Source: Nocardioides sp. 503 | Lineage (GTDB): Bacteria; Actinomycetota; Actinomycetes; Propionibacteriales; Nocardioidaceae | NCBI RefSeq assembly: GCF_004522095.1 | Contig: NZ_SPUI01000002.1 | Coordinates: 930,001 to 994,000, forward strand | Direction of reading: 5' to 3' | DNA length: 64,000 nt | Shown here: positions 1 through 9,220 of the stretch, in pieces | Numbering within the stretch: the first letter of the stretch is position 1 | Layout: the number at the start of each line of letters is the position of its first letter | The notes under the pieces: model-generated | Database searches by the model: none | The model's input: only the letters and a program-made list of their open reading frames with translations | Told to the model about the DNA's origin: nothing | Program-made: the position numbers and the translations under genes

Positions 1-1
1 C

Positions 2-838
2 GAGGCCGTCGAGGAGACCCTGCGCCGCATGGCGGGCCGGCCCAGCCCGCTGGTGCGCGAGCTCGAGCGCCGCCCCGGCCAGCACGACAACCGCTGGGTG
101 CACCTGCTCGGCCCGGTCGACGAGGGCGCCGCGGGCGCTGCGCCCGCCGCGACCACCGCCGCGGGCGACTTCGAGAGCGTGCTCGCGCAGGGCGCCGACG
201 CGCGCGACGACAGCGTTCGGGCGACGTACGGCACGGTGGCGCAGACCTACGCCGACCGGCTCACCGACGAGCTCGGCGGGCTGCCCTTCGAGTCCTGGAT
301 CCTCGACCGGGTCGCCGCGGAGGCGGGGGACCAGCCGGTGGTCGAGGTCGGCTGCGGGCCGGGCCACGTGACCGCCCACCTGGCCGCGGCAGGCGCCGAC
401 GCCACCGGCATCGACCTCACGCCGGCGATGGTCGAGGAGGCCCGTCGGCGCTTCCCCGAGGGTCGCTACGAGGTCGGCGACCTGCGCCGGCTCATGCGCC
501 CGACCACCAGCGACGGGTGGGGTGCCGTGCTCGCGTGGTACTCCCTGATCCATCTCGCTGCCTCCGAGCTGCCCGACGCCGTCGCGGCGCTGGCCCGGCC
601 GATCAGCCCCGGTGGGCGGCTGGTGCTCGCGATGCATGCGGGCGGCGGCGTACGCCACCTGGACTCGTGGTTCGACCTCGACGTCTCGCTCGACTTCGTG
701 TTCCACGACCCCGCCCACGTGCGGTCGGTGGTCGAGGCGGCCGGCTTCGAGGACCTCGAGTGGTACCACCGCGGCCCGTTCACCTGGCGCGGCGAGACCA
801 CCGAGCGGTTCTACCTGCTCGCCACCAAGCCTGGCTGA
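2..838 (+). CDS. DUF480 (YceH-like) C-terminus fused to a class I SAM methyltransferase (5' partial)
   Basis: The reading frame is open to the left window edge, so the gene begins upstream and the first ATG at 29 need not be its start. The first ~40 visible residues (EETLRRMAGRPSPLV, RRPGQHDNRWVHLLG) resemble the end of the YceH/DUF480 winged-helix family, which finishes with a Pro-Gly-Gln and an Arg-Tyr/Trp-x-His-Leu block. A Gly/Ala-rich linker follows, then a Rossmann methyltransferase domain with motif I VEVGCGPGHVTAHLA and a downstream acidic GIDLTPAMVEEA. The C-terminus (ERFYLLATKPG) is typical of class I methyltransferases. It probably methylates a small molecule or protein with SAM. 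The substrate cannot be read from the sequence. The fusion is visible, but its N-terminal half lies outside the window. Confidence 0.75.
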   Translation, partial: EAVEETLRRMAGRPSPLVRELERRPGQHDNRWVHLLGPVDEGAAGAAPAATTAAGDFESVLAQGADARDDSVRATYGTVAQTYADRLTDELGGLPFESWILDRVAAEAGDQPVVEVGCGPGHVTAHLAAAGADATGIDLTPAMVEEARRRFPEGRYEVGDLRRLMRPTTSDGWGAVLAWYSLIHLAASELPDAVAALARPISPGGRLVLAMHAGGGVRHLDSWFDLDVSLDFVFHDPAHVRSVVEAAGFEDLEWYHRGPFTWRGETTERFYLLATKPG

Positions 839-850
839 GCTCGCCCGGGC

Positions 851-1684
851 TCAGCCCGCGCCCGCCCCGGCCCGCCCGACCAGCCCGACGACCTCCCACA
901 CGAAGTCCCGGGTGAGGGCGACGGCGGCGGAGTCGGCCGGCCGGTGCACGCGCCCCCACGGGTCGGGCCGCGACGCGATCGCGTCGTCGACCAGCCCGGC
1001 GAAGCGCTCGGGCACGCGCTCCCGAGCCCACCGCGCGGCCGAGGTCTTGTCGGTGACCGCACCCTCGGTGGCGGTGTAGAGGACCCGGCAGAGGGTCAGG
1101 ACGACGAACGGCTGCCCCCAGGCGGTGGCGTACGTCGCGGGCTCGTCCTCCCACAGCTCCGCGACGGTGCGCGCGGTGCCGACGGCCTCCGCGCGGAGCA
1201 TGCCGACGGAGATCTCGGCGACGGACGCCCGCACGGCGGCGCCCGCCACCAGCCGCCCGTTCTCACGCAGCACCCAGCGGGTGTGCGCCGTGTTGTCGTG
1301 GTCGGACAGCACGAGCTCGCGGCTGCCGTTGTCGACGTACCACCAGCGCCGCCCGACGGTCATCGGGCTCGCCAGGTCGCCCACCGGCGCGTAGCTGCCC
1401 TCCAGGTGGGAGGCCCACGGCGAGGACAGGTCGGGCAGTCGGGCATGCAGGTCCCGGAGCGCTCCCGGGTCGTCCAGCCGGTCGGCGGTCACGACGAGGA
1501 AGTCCACGTCGCTGTGCTCGTCGCCGCGTCCCAGCGCGAAGGACCCGAGGAGGTGCACACCGAGGAAGTCCGGGCCGAGCACGCCCCGCGCCCCGGCGGC
1601 GAGCTCGTCGAGCACCGCCGCCAGGTCGGCCGCCGACGCCGAGCCGATCTGAGGTTCGAGAAGCTGCTGAAGTCCGGTGTCCAC
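851..1684 (-). CDS. Nucleotidyltransferase-domain protein (aminoglycoside adenylyltransferase-like)
   Basis: A 277-residue protein with the nucleotidyltransferase signature GSFALGRGDEHSDVDFLVV near residues 45-65, in which the Gly-Ser and the two Asp residues would bind NTP and metal. The C-terminal part is helical, as in the AadA/DUF4111-type adenylyltransferases. The frame is open further upstream, but those codons lie inside the preceding gene. The GTG at 1684-1682, four bases after the stop of the MaoC gene, fits better. It may transfer AMP to a small hydroxylated substrate. Resistance function is not shown, since many such chromosomal genes have no known substrate. Confidence is high for the fold and low for the reaction. 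Confidence 0.7.
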   Translation of the reverse strand: MDTGLQQLLEPQIGSASAADLAAVLDELAAGARGVLGPDFLGVHLLGSFALGRGDEHSDVDFLVVTADRLDDPGALRDLHARLPDLSSPWASHLEGSYAPVGDLASPMTVGRRWWYVDNGSRELVLSDHDNTAHTRWVLRENGRLVAGAAVRASVAEISVGMLRAEAVGTARTVAELWEDEPATYATAWGQPFVVLTLCRVLYTATEGAVTDKTSAARWARERVPERFAGLVDDAIASRPDPWGRVHRPADSAAVALTRDFVWEVVGLVGRAGAGAG

Positions 1685-1688
1685 CGGT

Positions 1689-2537
1689 TCAGTCAAGCGT
1701 GAGCACCACGTCGGCGAGGACGGGGGAGCCGTCGCGCTCGCCGCCGGCGACGGTGGCCGAGCCCAGGACCCGGGCGCCGTCGCGCCAGCCCTGCACGCGG
1801 ATGGTCTCGCCGGGGAAGACCACGCCGGAGAAGCGGCCACCGAAGCCGCGCACCGCGGCCGCGTCGCCGTCGAGCAGCGCGTCGGTCAGCTCGCGCAGCA
1901 CGATCGCGTAGGAGCACAGTCCGTGCAGGATCGGCGCGGGGAAGCCTGCGGCCCTGGCGAACTCCGGGTCGGCGTGCAGCGGGTTGCGGTCGCCGCAGAG
2001 GCGGTAGAGCAGCGCCTGCTGCGGCGTGACGTCGTACGTCGTGTCGGCGTCGGGCGCGCGGTCGGGCAGCTCGACCTTCTCCGAGACGCCGCGCTCACCG
2101 CCCCAGCCGCCCTCGCCCTTGACGAAGATCGACGACCGGACCGTCCACAGCTCCTCGCCGGACGGCGCCGTGGCGACGCCCTCCTGCCAGATGACCGCGG
2201 CCTTGCCCTTGTCCCACACGTCGCTGATGCGCGTGGAGACGGTGGCGGTGCCGGAGGTCGGCAGCGGGCCGGTCACCGAGATCGACTGCGACCCGTGCAC
2301 GACCTGCGCGAGGTTGATGTCGCAGCCCGGCAGGTCGAGGGGCGGCGGGTCGGTCTCGTGGAACGTCGGCGCCACGACGCCGAACGACGGCAGCACCTGC
2401 AGGCCCGCGGTCTCCAGCGTGTACGACAGGTCGGTGGCGCCGATGCCGAGGTGGTAGAGCAGCACGTCGCTCTCGGTCCACGAGAACTCGCGTGCGCCGA
2501 GGTCGGCGCCGATCGCGACGGACGGGTCGATCGGCAT
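1689..2537 (-). CDS. chsH3: Double-hotdog MaoC-type enoyl-CoA hydratase, ChsH3-like
   Basis: A 282-residue MaoC-family protein with an N-terminal pseudo-hotdog half and a C-terminal catalytic hotdog. The hydratase-2 signature GDRNPLHADPEFA lies near residues 184-196, with the catalytic Asp and His. The family hydrates 2-enoyl-CoA esters. The M. tuberculosis homologue beside kstD (Rv3538, ChsH3) acts in beta-oxidation of the cholesterol side chain. Its ATG overlaps the kstD stop codon (ATGA), so the two are translationally coupled and share the KstR-controlled promoter upstream of kstD. The gene order chsH3-kstD-hsaE-hsaG-hsaF matches the M. tuberculosis locus, which is the strongest support for the specific name. 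Confidence 0.85.
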   Translation of the reverse strand: MPIDPSVAIGADLGAREFSWTESDVLLYHLGIGATDLSYTLETAGLQVLPSFGVVAPTFHETDPPPLDLPGCDINLAQVVHGSQSISVTGPLPTSGTATVSTRISDVWDKGKAAVIWQEGVATAPSGEELWTVRSSIFVKGEGGWGGERGVSEKVELPDRAPDADTTYDVTPQQALLYRLCGDRNPLHADPEFARAAGFPAPILHGLCSYAIVLRELTDALLDGDAAAVRGFGGRFSGVVFPGETIRVQGWRDGARVLGSATVAGGERDGSPVLADVVLTLD

Positions 2538-4267
2538 CAGGCGCTCTCCTTGCCCACAGCGTTTCGAGACGGTTGCTGCGCAACCTCCTCAACCTCCGGA
2601 GCGACCGGGGTGGCGGCGATGTCCTGGGCGGCGAGGTAGCCGAAGGCCATGGCCGGTCCGATGGTGGCGCCGGGCCCGGCGTAGGTGCGGCCCATGACCG
2701 CGGACGAGACGTTGCCGGCGGCGTACAGGCCGGGGATCGTCGAGCCGTCGGCGCGCAGCACGCGGGCGCGCTCGTCGGTGACCAGCCCGCCCTTGGTGCC
2801 GAGGTCGCCGGGCACGATCTTGACGGCGTAGAACGGACCCTGGTCGATGGTGTGCAGCGAGGGGTTCGGCTTGACCGTGGGGTCGGAGTAGTACTTGTCG
2901 TAGGCCGACTCGCCGCGGTGGAAGTCCTCGTCGGTGCCGCCGCGGGCGAAGCCGTTGAAGCGCTCCACCGTGGACTTCAGGCTCTCGGGCGGTACGTCGA
3001 TCTCGGCGGCGAGCGCCTCGATGGTGTCGGCCCTGCGGATCACGCCGTGCTTGTACCAGCGGCCCGGGAAGGGCTGGCGCGGCATCAGGCCGGCGAAGAG
3101 GTAGCGGTTGCGGTAGCGCTGGTCGATGACCATCCAGCTCGGGACGTGGCCGACCCCGGTGGCCTCGCCGGCGTAGATCTCGTGCACCGCCTCGACGTAG
3201 GGGAGCGCCTCGTTCATGTAGCGCTCGCCGGCCTGGTTGACGATGATCGAGCCGGGCAGGTTGCGCTCCGCGAGGCAGAACCACGGGCCGCCCGGCAGCG
3301 GGATCGTCGGCCCCCACCAGGAGTCGTCGAGCAGGTCGGTCTCGGCGCCGGCGGCGATGCCGGCGAGGATCCCCCCGCCGGTGTTGAACTGCGAGCCGGT
3401 CGTCCAGTCGACCGACGTGGGCTGCGGTTGGTACTTCTCGCGCATCTCCAGGTTGCGCTCGAAGCCGCCGCTGCCCAGGATCACCCCGCGCCTCGCGCGT
3501 ACGACGGACTCCTGACCGTCCAGCGTGACCCGGACGCCGACGACGCGGCCGTCCTCGACGACCAGGTCGGTCAGCTCGGTCTCGTAGTGGACGGGCACGC
3601 CCGCGTCGATGAGGCCCTTGCGGAGGCCGATCGCGATCGCGTTGCCCATGGCGAACATCCGGCGACCGCGCAGGCCGCTCAGGATCCGGTTGAGCAGCAC
3701 CTTCACCATCGTCACCGGCCCGCGCAGCGTGCGCAGGCCGAGGCTGATCTTCCGGAAGTCGGCCTGCGTGACGATCATGTTGGCCGGCGCCTTGGTGTAC
3801 TGCGGGTGCAGCCGCTTCAGCTCCTCGCCCAGGAAGCGCGCGTCGAGTGGGATCGGCTCGCAGCTGCGGCCCGCGACCCGGCCGCCGGGCGCCTCGGGGT
3901 GGTAGTCGGCGTAGTCGGGCACCCAGGTGAAGCGCAGGGGGGTGTGCTCGCGGACGAAGTCGAGGACCTCCGCGCCGCGGTCGATGTAGGTGTCGCGCCG
4001 GACCTTGGGGACCACGTCGCCGACGATCGAGTCGAGGTAGCGCTTGGACTCCGCCAGCGGGTCGGCCTGGCCGGCCTTCGCGAGCGCGTAGTTGCCCGGC
4101 ATCCAGACCCCGCCGCCGCTGCGCGCGGTCGAGCCGCCGAAGTAGGCGCTCTTCTCGAGCAGGACCGTGTCCAGTCCGCGTGTGGCGGCCGCCAGCGCGG
4201 CGGTCATGCCGGCCCCTCCGGCGCCCACGACCACGACGTCCACCTCGGGGGGCAGGGGGGTGCTCAT
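2537..4267 (-). CDS. kstD: 3-ketosteroid Delta1-dehydrogenase
   Basis: A 576-residue flavoprotein with an N-terminal FAD dinucleotide-binding motif VVVGAGGAGMTAALAA (about residues 12-27), the KstD hallmark SGGGVWMPGNY, and a C-terminal GRTYAGPGATIGP around Tyr529/Gly533 matching the active-site Tyr/Gly pair of the family. It inserts the 1,2-double bond in ring A of 3-ketosteroids, such as androstenedione to androstadienedione, a step needed for ring B opening. It diverges from hsaE across an 11-base-offset KstR operator. Minus-strand TACAGT eight bases before the ATG suggests leaderless transcription. The last ~20 residues (VEEVAQQPSRN near 559-569) are encoded by a dispersed 34-bp repeat and probably extend the family's usual C-terminus. 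Confidence 0.93.
   Translation of the reverse strand: MSTPLPPEVDVVVVGAGGAGMTAALAAATRGLDTVLLEKSAYFGGSTARSGGGVWMPGNYALAKAGQADPLAESKRYLDSIVGDVVPKVRRDTYIDRGAEVLDFVREHTPLRFTWVPDYADYHPEAPGGRVAGRSCEPIPLDARFLGEELKRLHPQYTKAPANMIVTQADFRKISLGLRTLRGPVTMVKVLLNRILSGLRGRRMFAMGNAIAIGLRKGLIDAGVPVHYETELTDLVVEDGRVVGVRVTLDGQESVVRARRGVILGSGGFERNLEMREKYQPQPTSVDWTTGSQFNTGGGILAGIAAGAETDLLDDSWWGPTIPLPGGPWFCLAERNLPGSIIVNQAGERYMNEALPYVEAVHEIYAGEATGVGHVPSWMVIDQRYRNRYLFAGLMPRQPFPGRWYKHGVIRRADTIEALAAEIDVPPESLKSTVERFNGFARGGTDEDFHRGESAYDKYYSDPTVKPNPSLHTIDQGPFYAVKIVPGDLGTKGGLVTDERARVLRADGSTIPGLYAAGNVSSAVMGRTYAGPGATIGPAMAFGYLAAQDIAATPVAPEVEEVAQQPSRNAVGKESA
2561..2594 (-). repeat. Dispersed 34-bp repeat, copy 1, inside the kstD 3' end
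   Basis: These 34 bases are identical to positions 39258-39291. The core GGTTGCTGCGCAACC is a perfect 6-3-6 inverted repeat. Read in the kstD frame it encodes EEVAQQPSRN, so the repeat has become the C-terminal tail of the enzyme. Related repeats are familiar between genes of Nocardioides-type genomes (recalled, not searched). Confidence 0.85.
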
Positions 4268-4277
4268 GGCGCAAAAC

Positions 4278-4291
4278 TGTAACAGGTTCTA
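4278..4291. promoter_or_regulatory. KstR operator in the kstD/hsaE divergent promoter
   Basis: TGTAACAGGTTCTA fits the KstR consensus TnnAACnnGTTnnA. KstR is the TetR-type repressor of cholesterol catabolism, released by a steroid-CoA intermediate. On the plus strand the site runs into TACTGT (4290-4295), followed by six bases and the hsaE GTG. On the minus strand TACAGT (4281-4276) precedes the kstD ATG by eight bases. One repressor dimer could therefore cover both -10 boxes. Confidence 0.85.
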
Positions 4292-4301
4292 CTGTGGACC
4301 C

Positions 4302-5108
4302 GTGACCTCCCAGGACTCGATCGAGGCGGCCGTGTCGCGCCTCGCGCAGGCTCAGGCCACGCGGGTGCCGTGCGCGCCCGTGCGCGACCTCATCGGCACC
4401 GACGACCTGCCGGCGGCGTACGCCGTGCAGCGCGGGCTGGTCGACGCCCGGCTGGTCGGCGACGTACGCGTGGTCGGTCGCAAGATCGGCGCCACGTCCG
4501 AGGCCGTGCAGCGCCAGCTCGGCGTCGACCAACCTGACTTCGGCTACCTGCTCTCCGACATGGACGTCAGCCACGGCGCCGACGGCGTGCCGGTCTCGAT
4601 GCGGACGCTCGTGCAGCCGCGGGTCGAGGGCGAGGTCGCCTTCGTGCTGGCCGGCGACATCGACCCGGCGACCGAGGAGGAGATCACCCTCGAGCTCGTG
4701 CGCGCGGCCGTCGACGTCGCGCTGCCGGCGCTGGAGATCGTCGACTCGCGCATCGCCGACTGGGACATCGGCTTCACCGACACCGTCGCCGACAACGCCT
4801 CCAGCGGGCTGTTCGTCGTCGGCCGCGACGGGCGGCGCCTCGACGACCTCGAGCCGCGCGACGTGACGATGTCGCTGACGATCAACGGCGAGGAGCGCTC
4901 CTCCGGCGACGGCGCCGCCTGCCTGGGCGACCCGCTGGAGGCGCTGCGCTGGCTCGCCGTTCAGGCCTGGCGCTTCGGCGACCCGCTGCGGGCCGGCCAC
5001 CTGATCCTGTCCGGGGCCCTGGGCCCGTTCGTGCCGTTCGCCCCGGGTGACCGGGTCGTGGCGACCATCAGTGGCTTCGCGCCGCTGAGCGTGCAGTTCG
5101 AGGAGTGA
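4302..5108 (+). CDS. hsaE: 2-hydroxypenta-2,4-dienoate-type hydratase HsaE
   Basis: A 268-residue member of the 2-keto-4-pentenoate hydratase family (MhpD/fumarylacetoacetate-hydrolase-like). It would hydrate 2-hydroxyhexa-2,4-dienoate, released by HsaD, to 4-hydroxy-2-oxohexanoate. The core [13 protein letters not shown], with its metal-binding Glu pair, and the downstream [14 protein letters not shown] are the family signature. The frame extends upstream to 4167 inside kstD, but the GTG at 4302 gives the usual family length and sits six bases after a TACTGT -10 box, so it is taken as a leaderless start. It is the first gene of hsaE-hsaG-hsaF, four bases before hsaG. Confidence 0.92.
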   Translation: MTSQDSIEAAVSRLAQAQATRVPCAPVRDLIGTDDLPAAYAVQRGLVDARLVGDVRVVGRKIGATSEAVQRQLGVDQPDFGYLLSDMDVSHGADGVPVSMRTLVQPRVEGEVAFVLAGDIDPATEEEITLELVRAAVDVALPALEIVDSRIADWDIGFTDTVADNASSGLFVVGRDGRRLDDLEPRDVTMSLTINGEERSSGDGAACLGDPLEALRWLAVQAWRFGDPLRAGHLILSGALGPFVPFAPGDRVVATISGFAPLSVQFEE

Positions 5109-5112
5109 AGCT

Positions 5113-6006
5113 GTGAGTGGAAAGCTGACCGCCGCCATCGTGGGGCCGGGCAACATCGGCACCGACCTGATGTTCAAGCTGCTGCGATCGCAGGTGATCC
5201 AGCCCCGCTGGATGATCGGCGTCGACCCGACGTCCGAGGGCCTGCGGCTGGCCGCCGAGCAGGGCCTCGAGGCCAGCCACGAGGGGGTCGACTGGCTACT
5301 CAAGCAGGACGAGCTGCCCGACCTGATCTTCGAGGCCACCTCCGCCTACGTGCACCGCGAGTACGCCCCCCGCTACGAGGAGGCCGGCATCCGCGCGATC
5401 GACCTCACGCCCGCCGCGGTGGGACCGGCGGTGATCCCGCCCGTCAACGGCGAGGAGCACGTCGCCGCGATGAACGTCAACATGATCACCTGCGGCGGGC
5501 AGGCCACGATCCCGATGGTCGCCGCGGTCTCGCGCGCCGCCGCCGTGTCGTACGCCGAGATCGTCGCCTCGGTCTCCTCCATGTCGGCCGGGCCCGGCAC
5601 CCGCGCCAACATCGACGAGTTCACCCGCACCACCGCCGCGGGCGTCGAGACCATCGGCGGCGCCGCGCGCGGCAAGGCGATCATCATCCTCAACCCCGCC
5701 GAGCCGCCGATGATCATGCGCGACACGATCTACTGCGCCGTCGCCCCCGACGCCGACCGCGACGCGATCATCGCCAGCGTCTTCGCCATGGAGAAGGCCG
5801 TGCAGGAGTACGTGCCCGGCTACCGGCTCCTCCAGGAGCCGCAGATCGACGAGCCGTCCGCCGCCACCCAGGGCCAGACCAAGGTCTCGGTCTTCGTCGA
5901 GGTGGAGGGCGCCGGCGACTTCCTCCCGCCGTACGCCGGCAACCTCGACATCATGACCGCCGCCGCCGCCCGCGTCGGCGACACCATCGCCAGGAGCCTG
6001 CTGTGA
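5113..6006 (+). CDS. hsaG: Acylating aldehyde dehydrogenase HsaG
   Basis: A 297-residue acetaldehyde/propionaldehyde dehydrogenase (acylating). NAD is bound through [10 protein letters not shown] (11-20), and the catalytic cysteine is C127 in [12 protein letters not shown]. It converts the propanal released by HsaF to propionyl-CoA, using channelled aldehyde in a complex with HsaF. The GTG start lies four bases after hsaE, and its stop overlaps the hsaF start (GTGA), fitting the fixed aldolase-dehydrogenase pair. Length and order match M. tuberculosis Rv3535c. Confidence 0.93.
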   Translation: MSGKLTAAIVGPGNIGTDLMFKLLRSQVIQPRWMIGVDPTSEGLRLAAEQGLEASHEGVDWLLKQDELPDLIFEATSAYVHREYAPRYEEAGIRAIDLTPAAVGPAVIPPVNGEEHVAAMNVNMITCGGQATIPMVAAVSRAAAVSYAEIVASVSSMSAGPGTRANIDEFTRTTAAGVETIGGAARGKAIIILNPAEPPMIMRDTIYCAVAPDADRDAIIASVFAMEKAVQEYVPGYRLLQEPQIDEPSAATQGQTKVSVFVEVEGAGDFLPPYAGNLDIMTAAAARVGDTIARSLL

Positions 6007-7085
6007 ACGACCGCGACATCCTCACCCGCACCTGGTCCCAGACGGACACCTCGAGCGACCTGGACCTGCGCCTGACCGATACCTGCCTGCGCGACGGCTC
6101 GCACCACAAGCGGCACCAGTTCACCGCCCAGGAGGTGCACGACATCGTCGAGGCGCTCGACGACTCCGGCGTACCCGTCATCGAGGTCACCCACGGCGAC
6201 GGCCTCGGCGGCTCGTCGTTCAACTACGGCTTCTCGCGCACCCCCGAGCAGGAGCTGATCCGGATCGCGGCGGAGACCGCCAAGCGGGCCAAGATCGCGT
6301 TCCTGATGCTGCCCGGGGTCGGCACCAAGGACGACATCCGCGCCGCCCAGGACAACGGCGGCCAGATCTGCCGGATCGCCACCCACTGCACCGAGGCCGA
6401 CACCTCGATCCAGCACTTCGGCCTGGCCCGCGAGCTCGGGCTGGAGACCGTGGGCTTCCTGATGATGAGCCACACCCAGCCGCCCGAGGTGCTGGCGAAG
6501 CAGGCGCGGATCATGGTCGACGCCGGCAACCAGTGCGTCTACGTGGTCGACTCCGCCGGTGCGCTGGTGATGGAGGAGACCGCCGACCGCGTCGCCGCCG
6601 TGGTCGCCGAGATCGGGGGAGAGGCCACGGTCGGCTTCCACGGTCACGAGAACCTCGGCCTGGGCGTCGCCAACACCGTGATCGCGGCCCGCGCGGGCGC
6701 CACCCAGATCGACGGCTCCGTGCGCCGCTTCGGCGCCGGCGCCGGCAACACGCCGCTGGAGGCCTTCGTCGGCGTCTGCGACAAGCTCGGCTGGCGGACC
6801 GGCATCGACTTCCTCACCATCGTCGACGCCTCCGAGGACGTCATCAAGCCCGCCATGCCCGAGGAGTGCCAGCTCGACCGGATGACGCTGATGATGGGCT
6901 ACGCCGGCGTCTACTCCTCCTTCCTCAAGCACGCCGGCAACGCCGCCGACCGCTACGGCGTCTCGGGCGCCAAGATCCTGCTCGAGGCCGGTCGCCGCAA
7001 GCTCATCGGCGGCCAGGAGGACCAGCTCATCGACATCGCGCTGATGCTCAAGGCCGAGCAGGACAAGGAAGCGGCCAACCGCTGA
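6003..7085 (+). CDS. hsaF: 4-hydroxy-2-oxohexanoate aldolase HsaF
   Basis: A 360-residue class II pyruvate aldolase of the DmpG/HMGL-like family. Arg30-Asp31 in [10 protein letters not shown], together with His213 and His215 in GFHGHENLG, form the divalent-metal and enolate site. It splits 4-hydroxy-2-oxohexanoate to pyruvate and propanal, the latter passed to HsaG. The GTG overlaps the hsaG stop by four bases. The N-terminus carries about 20 residues before the barrel, a little longer than in enteric homologues. It is the last gene of this operon, and the region after it is occupied by an opposite-strand tRNA. Confidence 0.93.
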   Translation: MNDRDILTRTWSQTDTSSDLDLRLTDTCLRDGSHHKRHQFTAQEVHDIVEALDDSGVPVIEVTHGDGLGGSSFNYGFSRTPEQELIRIAAETAKRAKIAFLMLPGVGTKDDIRAAQDNGGQICRIATHCTEADTSIQHFGLARELGLETVGFLMMSHTQPPEVLAKQARIMVDAGNQCVYVVDSAGALVMEETADRVAAVVAEIGGEATVGFHGHENLGLGVANTVIAARAGATQIDGSVRRFGAGAGNTPLEAFVGVCDKLGWRTGIDFLTIVDASEDVIKPAMPEECQLDRMTLMMGYAGVYSSFLKHAGNAADRYGVSGAKILLEAGRRKLIGGQEDQLIDIALMLKAEQDKEAANR

Positions 7086-7107
7086 GCTCGATGCGTCGGG
7101 GAGGAGA

Positions 7108-7181
7108 TGGAGCGGACGCGAGGATTTGAACCTCGACCTCTTCCCTGGAAGGGAAGTGTGCTGCGACTACACCACGTCCGC
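7108..7181 (-). tRNA. tRNA-Gly (anticodon UCC)
   Basis: Read on the minus strand the segment folds as a cloverleaf. The acceptor GCGGACG pairs with CGTCCGC, the anticodon stem is CTTCC/GGAAG with loop CTTCCAG (anticodon TCC), and the T-arm contains GGTTCAAATCC. A U73 discriminator, usual for glycine tRNAs, and an encoded CCA follow. Confidence 0.95.
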
Positions 7182-7231
7182 GCAGCCAGTCCCTGTCGAG
7201 CCTGGCAGGTCCGAGTATGGACCCTCGGCCC

Positions 7232-7663
7232 TCACGAGCCGAGGATCTCCACGGTCCGCGGGTCGCGCTCGCCGGCGAAGAACGCGTCCAGCACCTGCTG
7301 GAACACCGGCTCGGCGCCGGTGGCGAGGGCGAACAGGGTCATGGAGGAGCGCAGCTTGGCGTCGTCGGGCGAGCCCATGATCTGGTGCGCGCTCAGGTCG
7401 CTGTGGGAGAGCGCGGCCGTGGCGCACTCGACGAGCCGAGGGCCGAGCACGGGGTGGTCCAGGTAGGCACGCGCCTCGTCCAGCGAGCCGACGGCGTAGC
7501 GCTGCGAGGTCGGTGACAGGCCGAGGCCGGCGACCTGCGGGAAGACGAACCACATCCAGTGGCTCCGCTTGCGACCTGCGCGCAGCTCGGCCAAGGCCTG
7601 GGCGTGGACGCCGTTCGACTGCGCCTCGACGAAGCGCTCCAGGCGGAAGGGGTCGTCACTCAC
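7232..7663 (-). CDS. DUF1810 family protein
   Basis: A 143-residue protein of the DUF1810 (calpastatin-like) family. The N-terminus F.RFVEAQ is followed by the family hallmark ELRAGRKRSHWMWFVFPQ and then LGLSPTSQRYAVGS. It starts at GTG 7663. Its biochemical function is unknown; it is a small, soluble, single-domain protein. It lies just upstream of the tRNA-Gly on the same strand but with no sign of operon linkage. Confidence 0.85.
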   Translation of the reverse strand: MSDDPFRLERFVEAQSNGVHAQALAELRAGRKRSHWMWFVFPQVAGLGLSPTSQRYAVGSLDEARAYLDHPVLGPRLVECATAALSHSDLSAHQIMGSPDDAKLRSSMTLFALATGAEPVFQQVLDAFFAGERDPRTVEILGS

Positions 7664-7784
7664 CCGGATGACGGTACGTGACGCCGGCGGGCCGGCCGTG
7701 CGCCGGAGGTCGGGGGCGTGATCGGGGAAGAGGACCGCTCCCGGGCTTGTTGTGACGAGACGACGACCTGAAAGGCCTTACCCG

Positions 7785-8774
7785 ATGCGCATCCCGCTGT
7801 CCGTGCTCGACCTCGCCCCGATCGCGAAGGGGGAGTCCGTCGGCAGCAGCATCGCCGCCAGCGTCGCGCTGGCGCAGCGCGCGGAGGAGCACGGCTACCG
7901 TCGCGTCTGGTACGCCGAGCACCACAACATGCCGAGCATCGCCTCGTCCGCGACGAGCGTCCTGATCTCGCACGTCGGAGCCCACACCTCCACCATCCGG
8001 CTCGGTGCCGGCGGGGTGATGCTGCCCAACCACTCGCCGCTGACGATCGCCGAGCAGTTCGGGACGCTGGCCTCGATGTACCCCGACCGGATCGACCTCG
8101 GTCTGGGCCGCGCGCCCGGCTCGGACCAGACCACGGCGCACGCGCTGCGGCGCGGCCCCTCGGCCTCGGACAGCTTCCCGCAGGACGTCCAGGAGCTTCA
8201 GGCCTTCCTGGGCGAGGAGTCCCTGGTGCCCGGCGTGACGGCGGTGCCGGGCCGCGGCACGAACGTCCCGCTCTACATCCTCGGGTCGTCGATGTTCGGC
8301 GCCCACCTCGCCGCGGCGCTGGGTCTGCCCTACGCGTTCGCCAGCCACTTCGCACCGCAGGCGCTCGAGGCCGCCGTCGCCGCCTACCGGCGCGAGTTCA
8401 CGCCGTCGGCCCAGCTGGATGCGCCGTACGTGATCGCCGGCGTCAACGTCGTCGCCGCGGCCACGGAGGCCGAGGCGCGCGAGAACCTGCAGGCGGCACG
8501 GCGCACGATCGCCGTCGCCCTGTTCGGCCGCGGCGAGAGCCTGAGCGACATGGAGGCGGACGTGCTCCTCCGACGAGGCGCCGCCGAGCACGTCGACCAG
8601 ATGTTCACCTACGCCGCGGTCGGGGACGGCCGTGAGGTGGCCGACTACCTCGAGCGCTTCCGCGACCACGTCGGTGCCGACGAGCTGATCACCGCCCACC
8701 AGGCGCCCAGCACGGAGGCCCGCCTCCGGTCGGTCACCCTCACCGCCGAGGCCATGGCGTCGGTCGCGGTCTAG
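7785..8774 (+). CDS. LLM-class flavin-dependent oxidoreductase
   Basis: A 329-residue luciferase-like monooxygenase of the single-component subclass (MsnO8/YhbW-like). It begins [13 protein letters not shown], with GASVA-like early residues, [18 protein letters not shown], and [13 protein letters not shown] for flavin phosphate contacts, and carries [11 protein letters not shown]. The ATG at 7785 is preferred over the in-frame start at 7752 because AAAGG lies 11 bases upstream and the protein then starts at the family's usual position. The substrate is unknown. A degraded copy of its last 33 bases occurs at 10103-10135. Confidence 0.85.
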   Translation: MRIPLSVLDLAPIAKGESVGSSIAASVALAQRAEEHGYRRVWYAEHHNMPSIASSATSVLISHVGAHTSTIRLGAGGVMLPNHSPLTIAEQFGTLASMYPDRIDLGLGRAPGSDQTTAHALRRGPSASDSFPQDVQELQAFLGEESLVPGVTAVPGRGTNVPLYILGSSMFGAHLAAALGLPYAFASHFAPQALEAAVAAYRREFTPSAQLDAPYVIAGVNVVAAATEAEARENLQAARRTIAVALFGRGESLSDMEADVLLRRGAAEHVDQMFTYAAVGDGREVADYLERFRDHVGADELITAHQAPSTEARLRSVTLTAEAMASVAV

Positions 8775-8898
8775 GGGTGGCGACTGCGAGGTGACGTTAC
8801 CGGGGGACGCCCGCTGGAGCGAACGTCGTCCCTGCGTCACCACGGACTGTGTCTGCGGCGAGCCCATCCGTTCACCGCGTCGGTGTCGAACCCCCAGC

Positions 8899-9147
8899 AT
8901 GAGCCAGCCCGACACCATGTTCGCCAGCCGCAGCGTTCCCCGGCACCTCGTACGTGGAGCCCTGGGCCTGCCCCTCATGGTGGCGGCCTTCGCGCTGGTG
9001 CCGTGGCTGGGGCCGCTGGCGCTCCTGCTCGTCATCCCTGCGGCGGTGCTGCTGCGCGGATGCCCCACGTGCTGGGCCCTCGGGCTGGCGCAGACCTGCG
9101 CGCTCAGCCCACCGGCATCCGCGGCTGAATCGCGTCCTCGCCGCTGA
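8899..9147 (+). CDS. Small membrane protein, unknown
   Basis: An 82-residue reading frame with a basic N-terminus, two hydrophobic segments (about residues 22-37 and 40-52) and a RGCPTCWALGL motif after the second one. The paired cysteines separated by Pro-Thr could bind metal or be redox active. No family recognised beyond a general membrane-protein look. The ATG at 8899 is chosen because the protein makes sense from there. It could be spurious. Confidence 0.45.
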   Translation: MSQPDTMFASRSVPRHLVRGALGLPLMVAAFALVPWLGPLALLLVIPAAVLLRGCPTCWALGLAQTCALSPPASAAESRPRR

Positions 9148-9220
9148 CGCACACGCCCACTGCTCTGTCCGTGGCCGAGTGTTCATCTGGCGTCCTCCGA
9201 GCCGTGCGACCATCCGCCCC

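Noticed and set aside
851..1684. Aminoglycoside-resistance gene
   Set aside because: Only the generic nucleotidyltransferase motif is visible, and there is no mobile or resistance context.
2589..5339. 916-codon minus-strand open frame across kstD, hsaE and hsaG
   Set aside because: It is an Arg/Pro/Ala-rich shadow frame in GC-rich DNA and lies over three recognisable enzymes. Many similar long frames (for example 13304-15805, 48548-51436, 57950-60535) were left out for the same reason.
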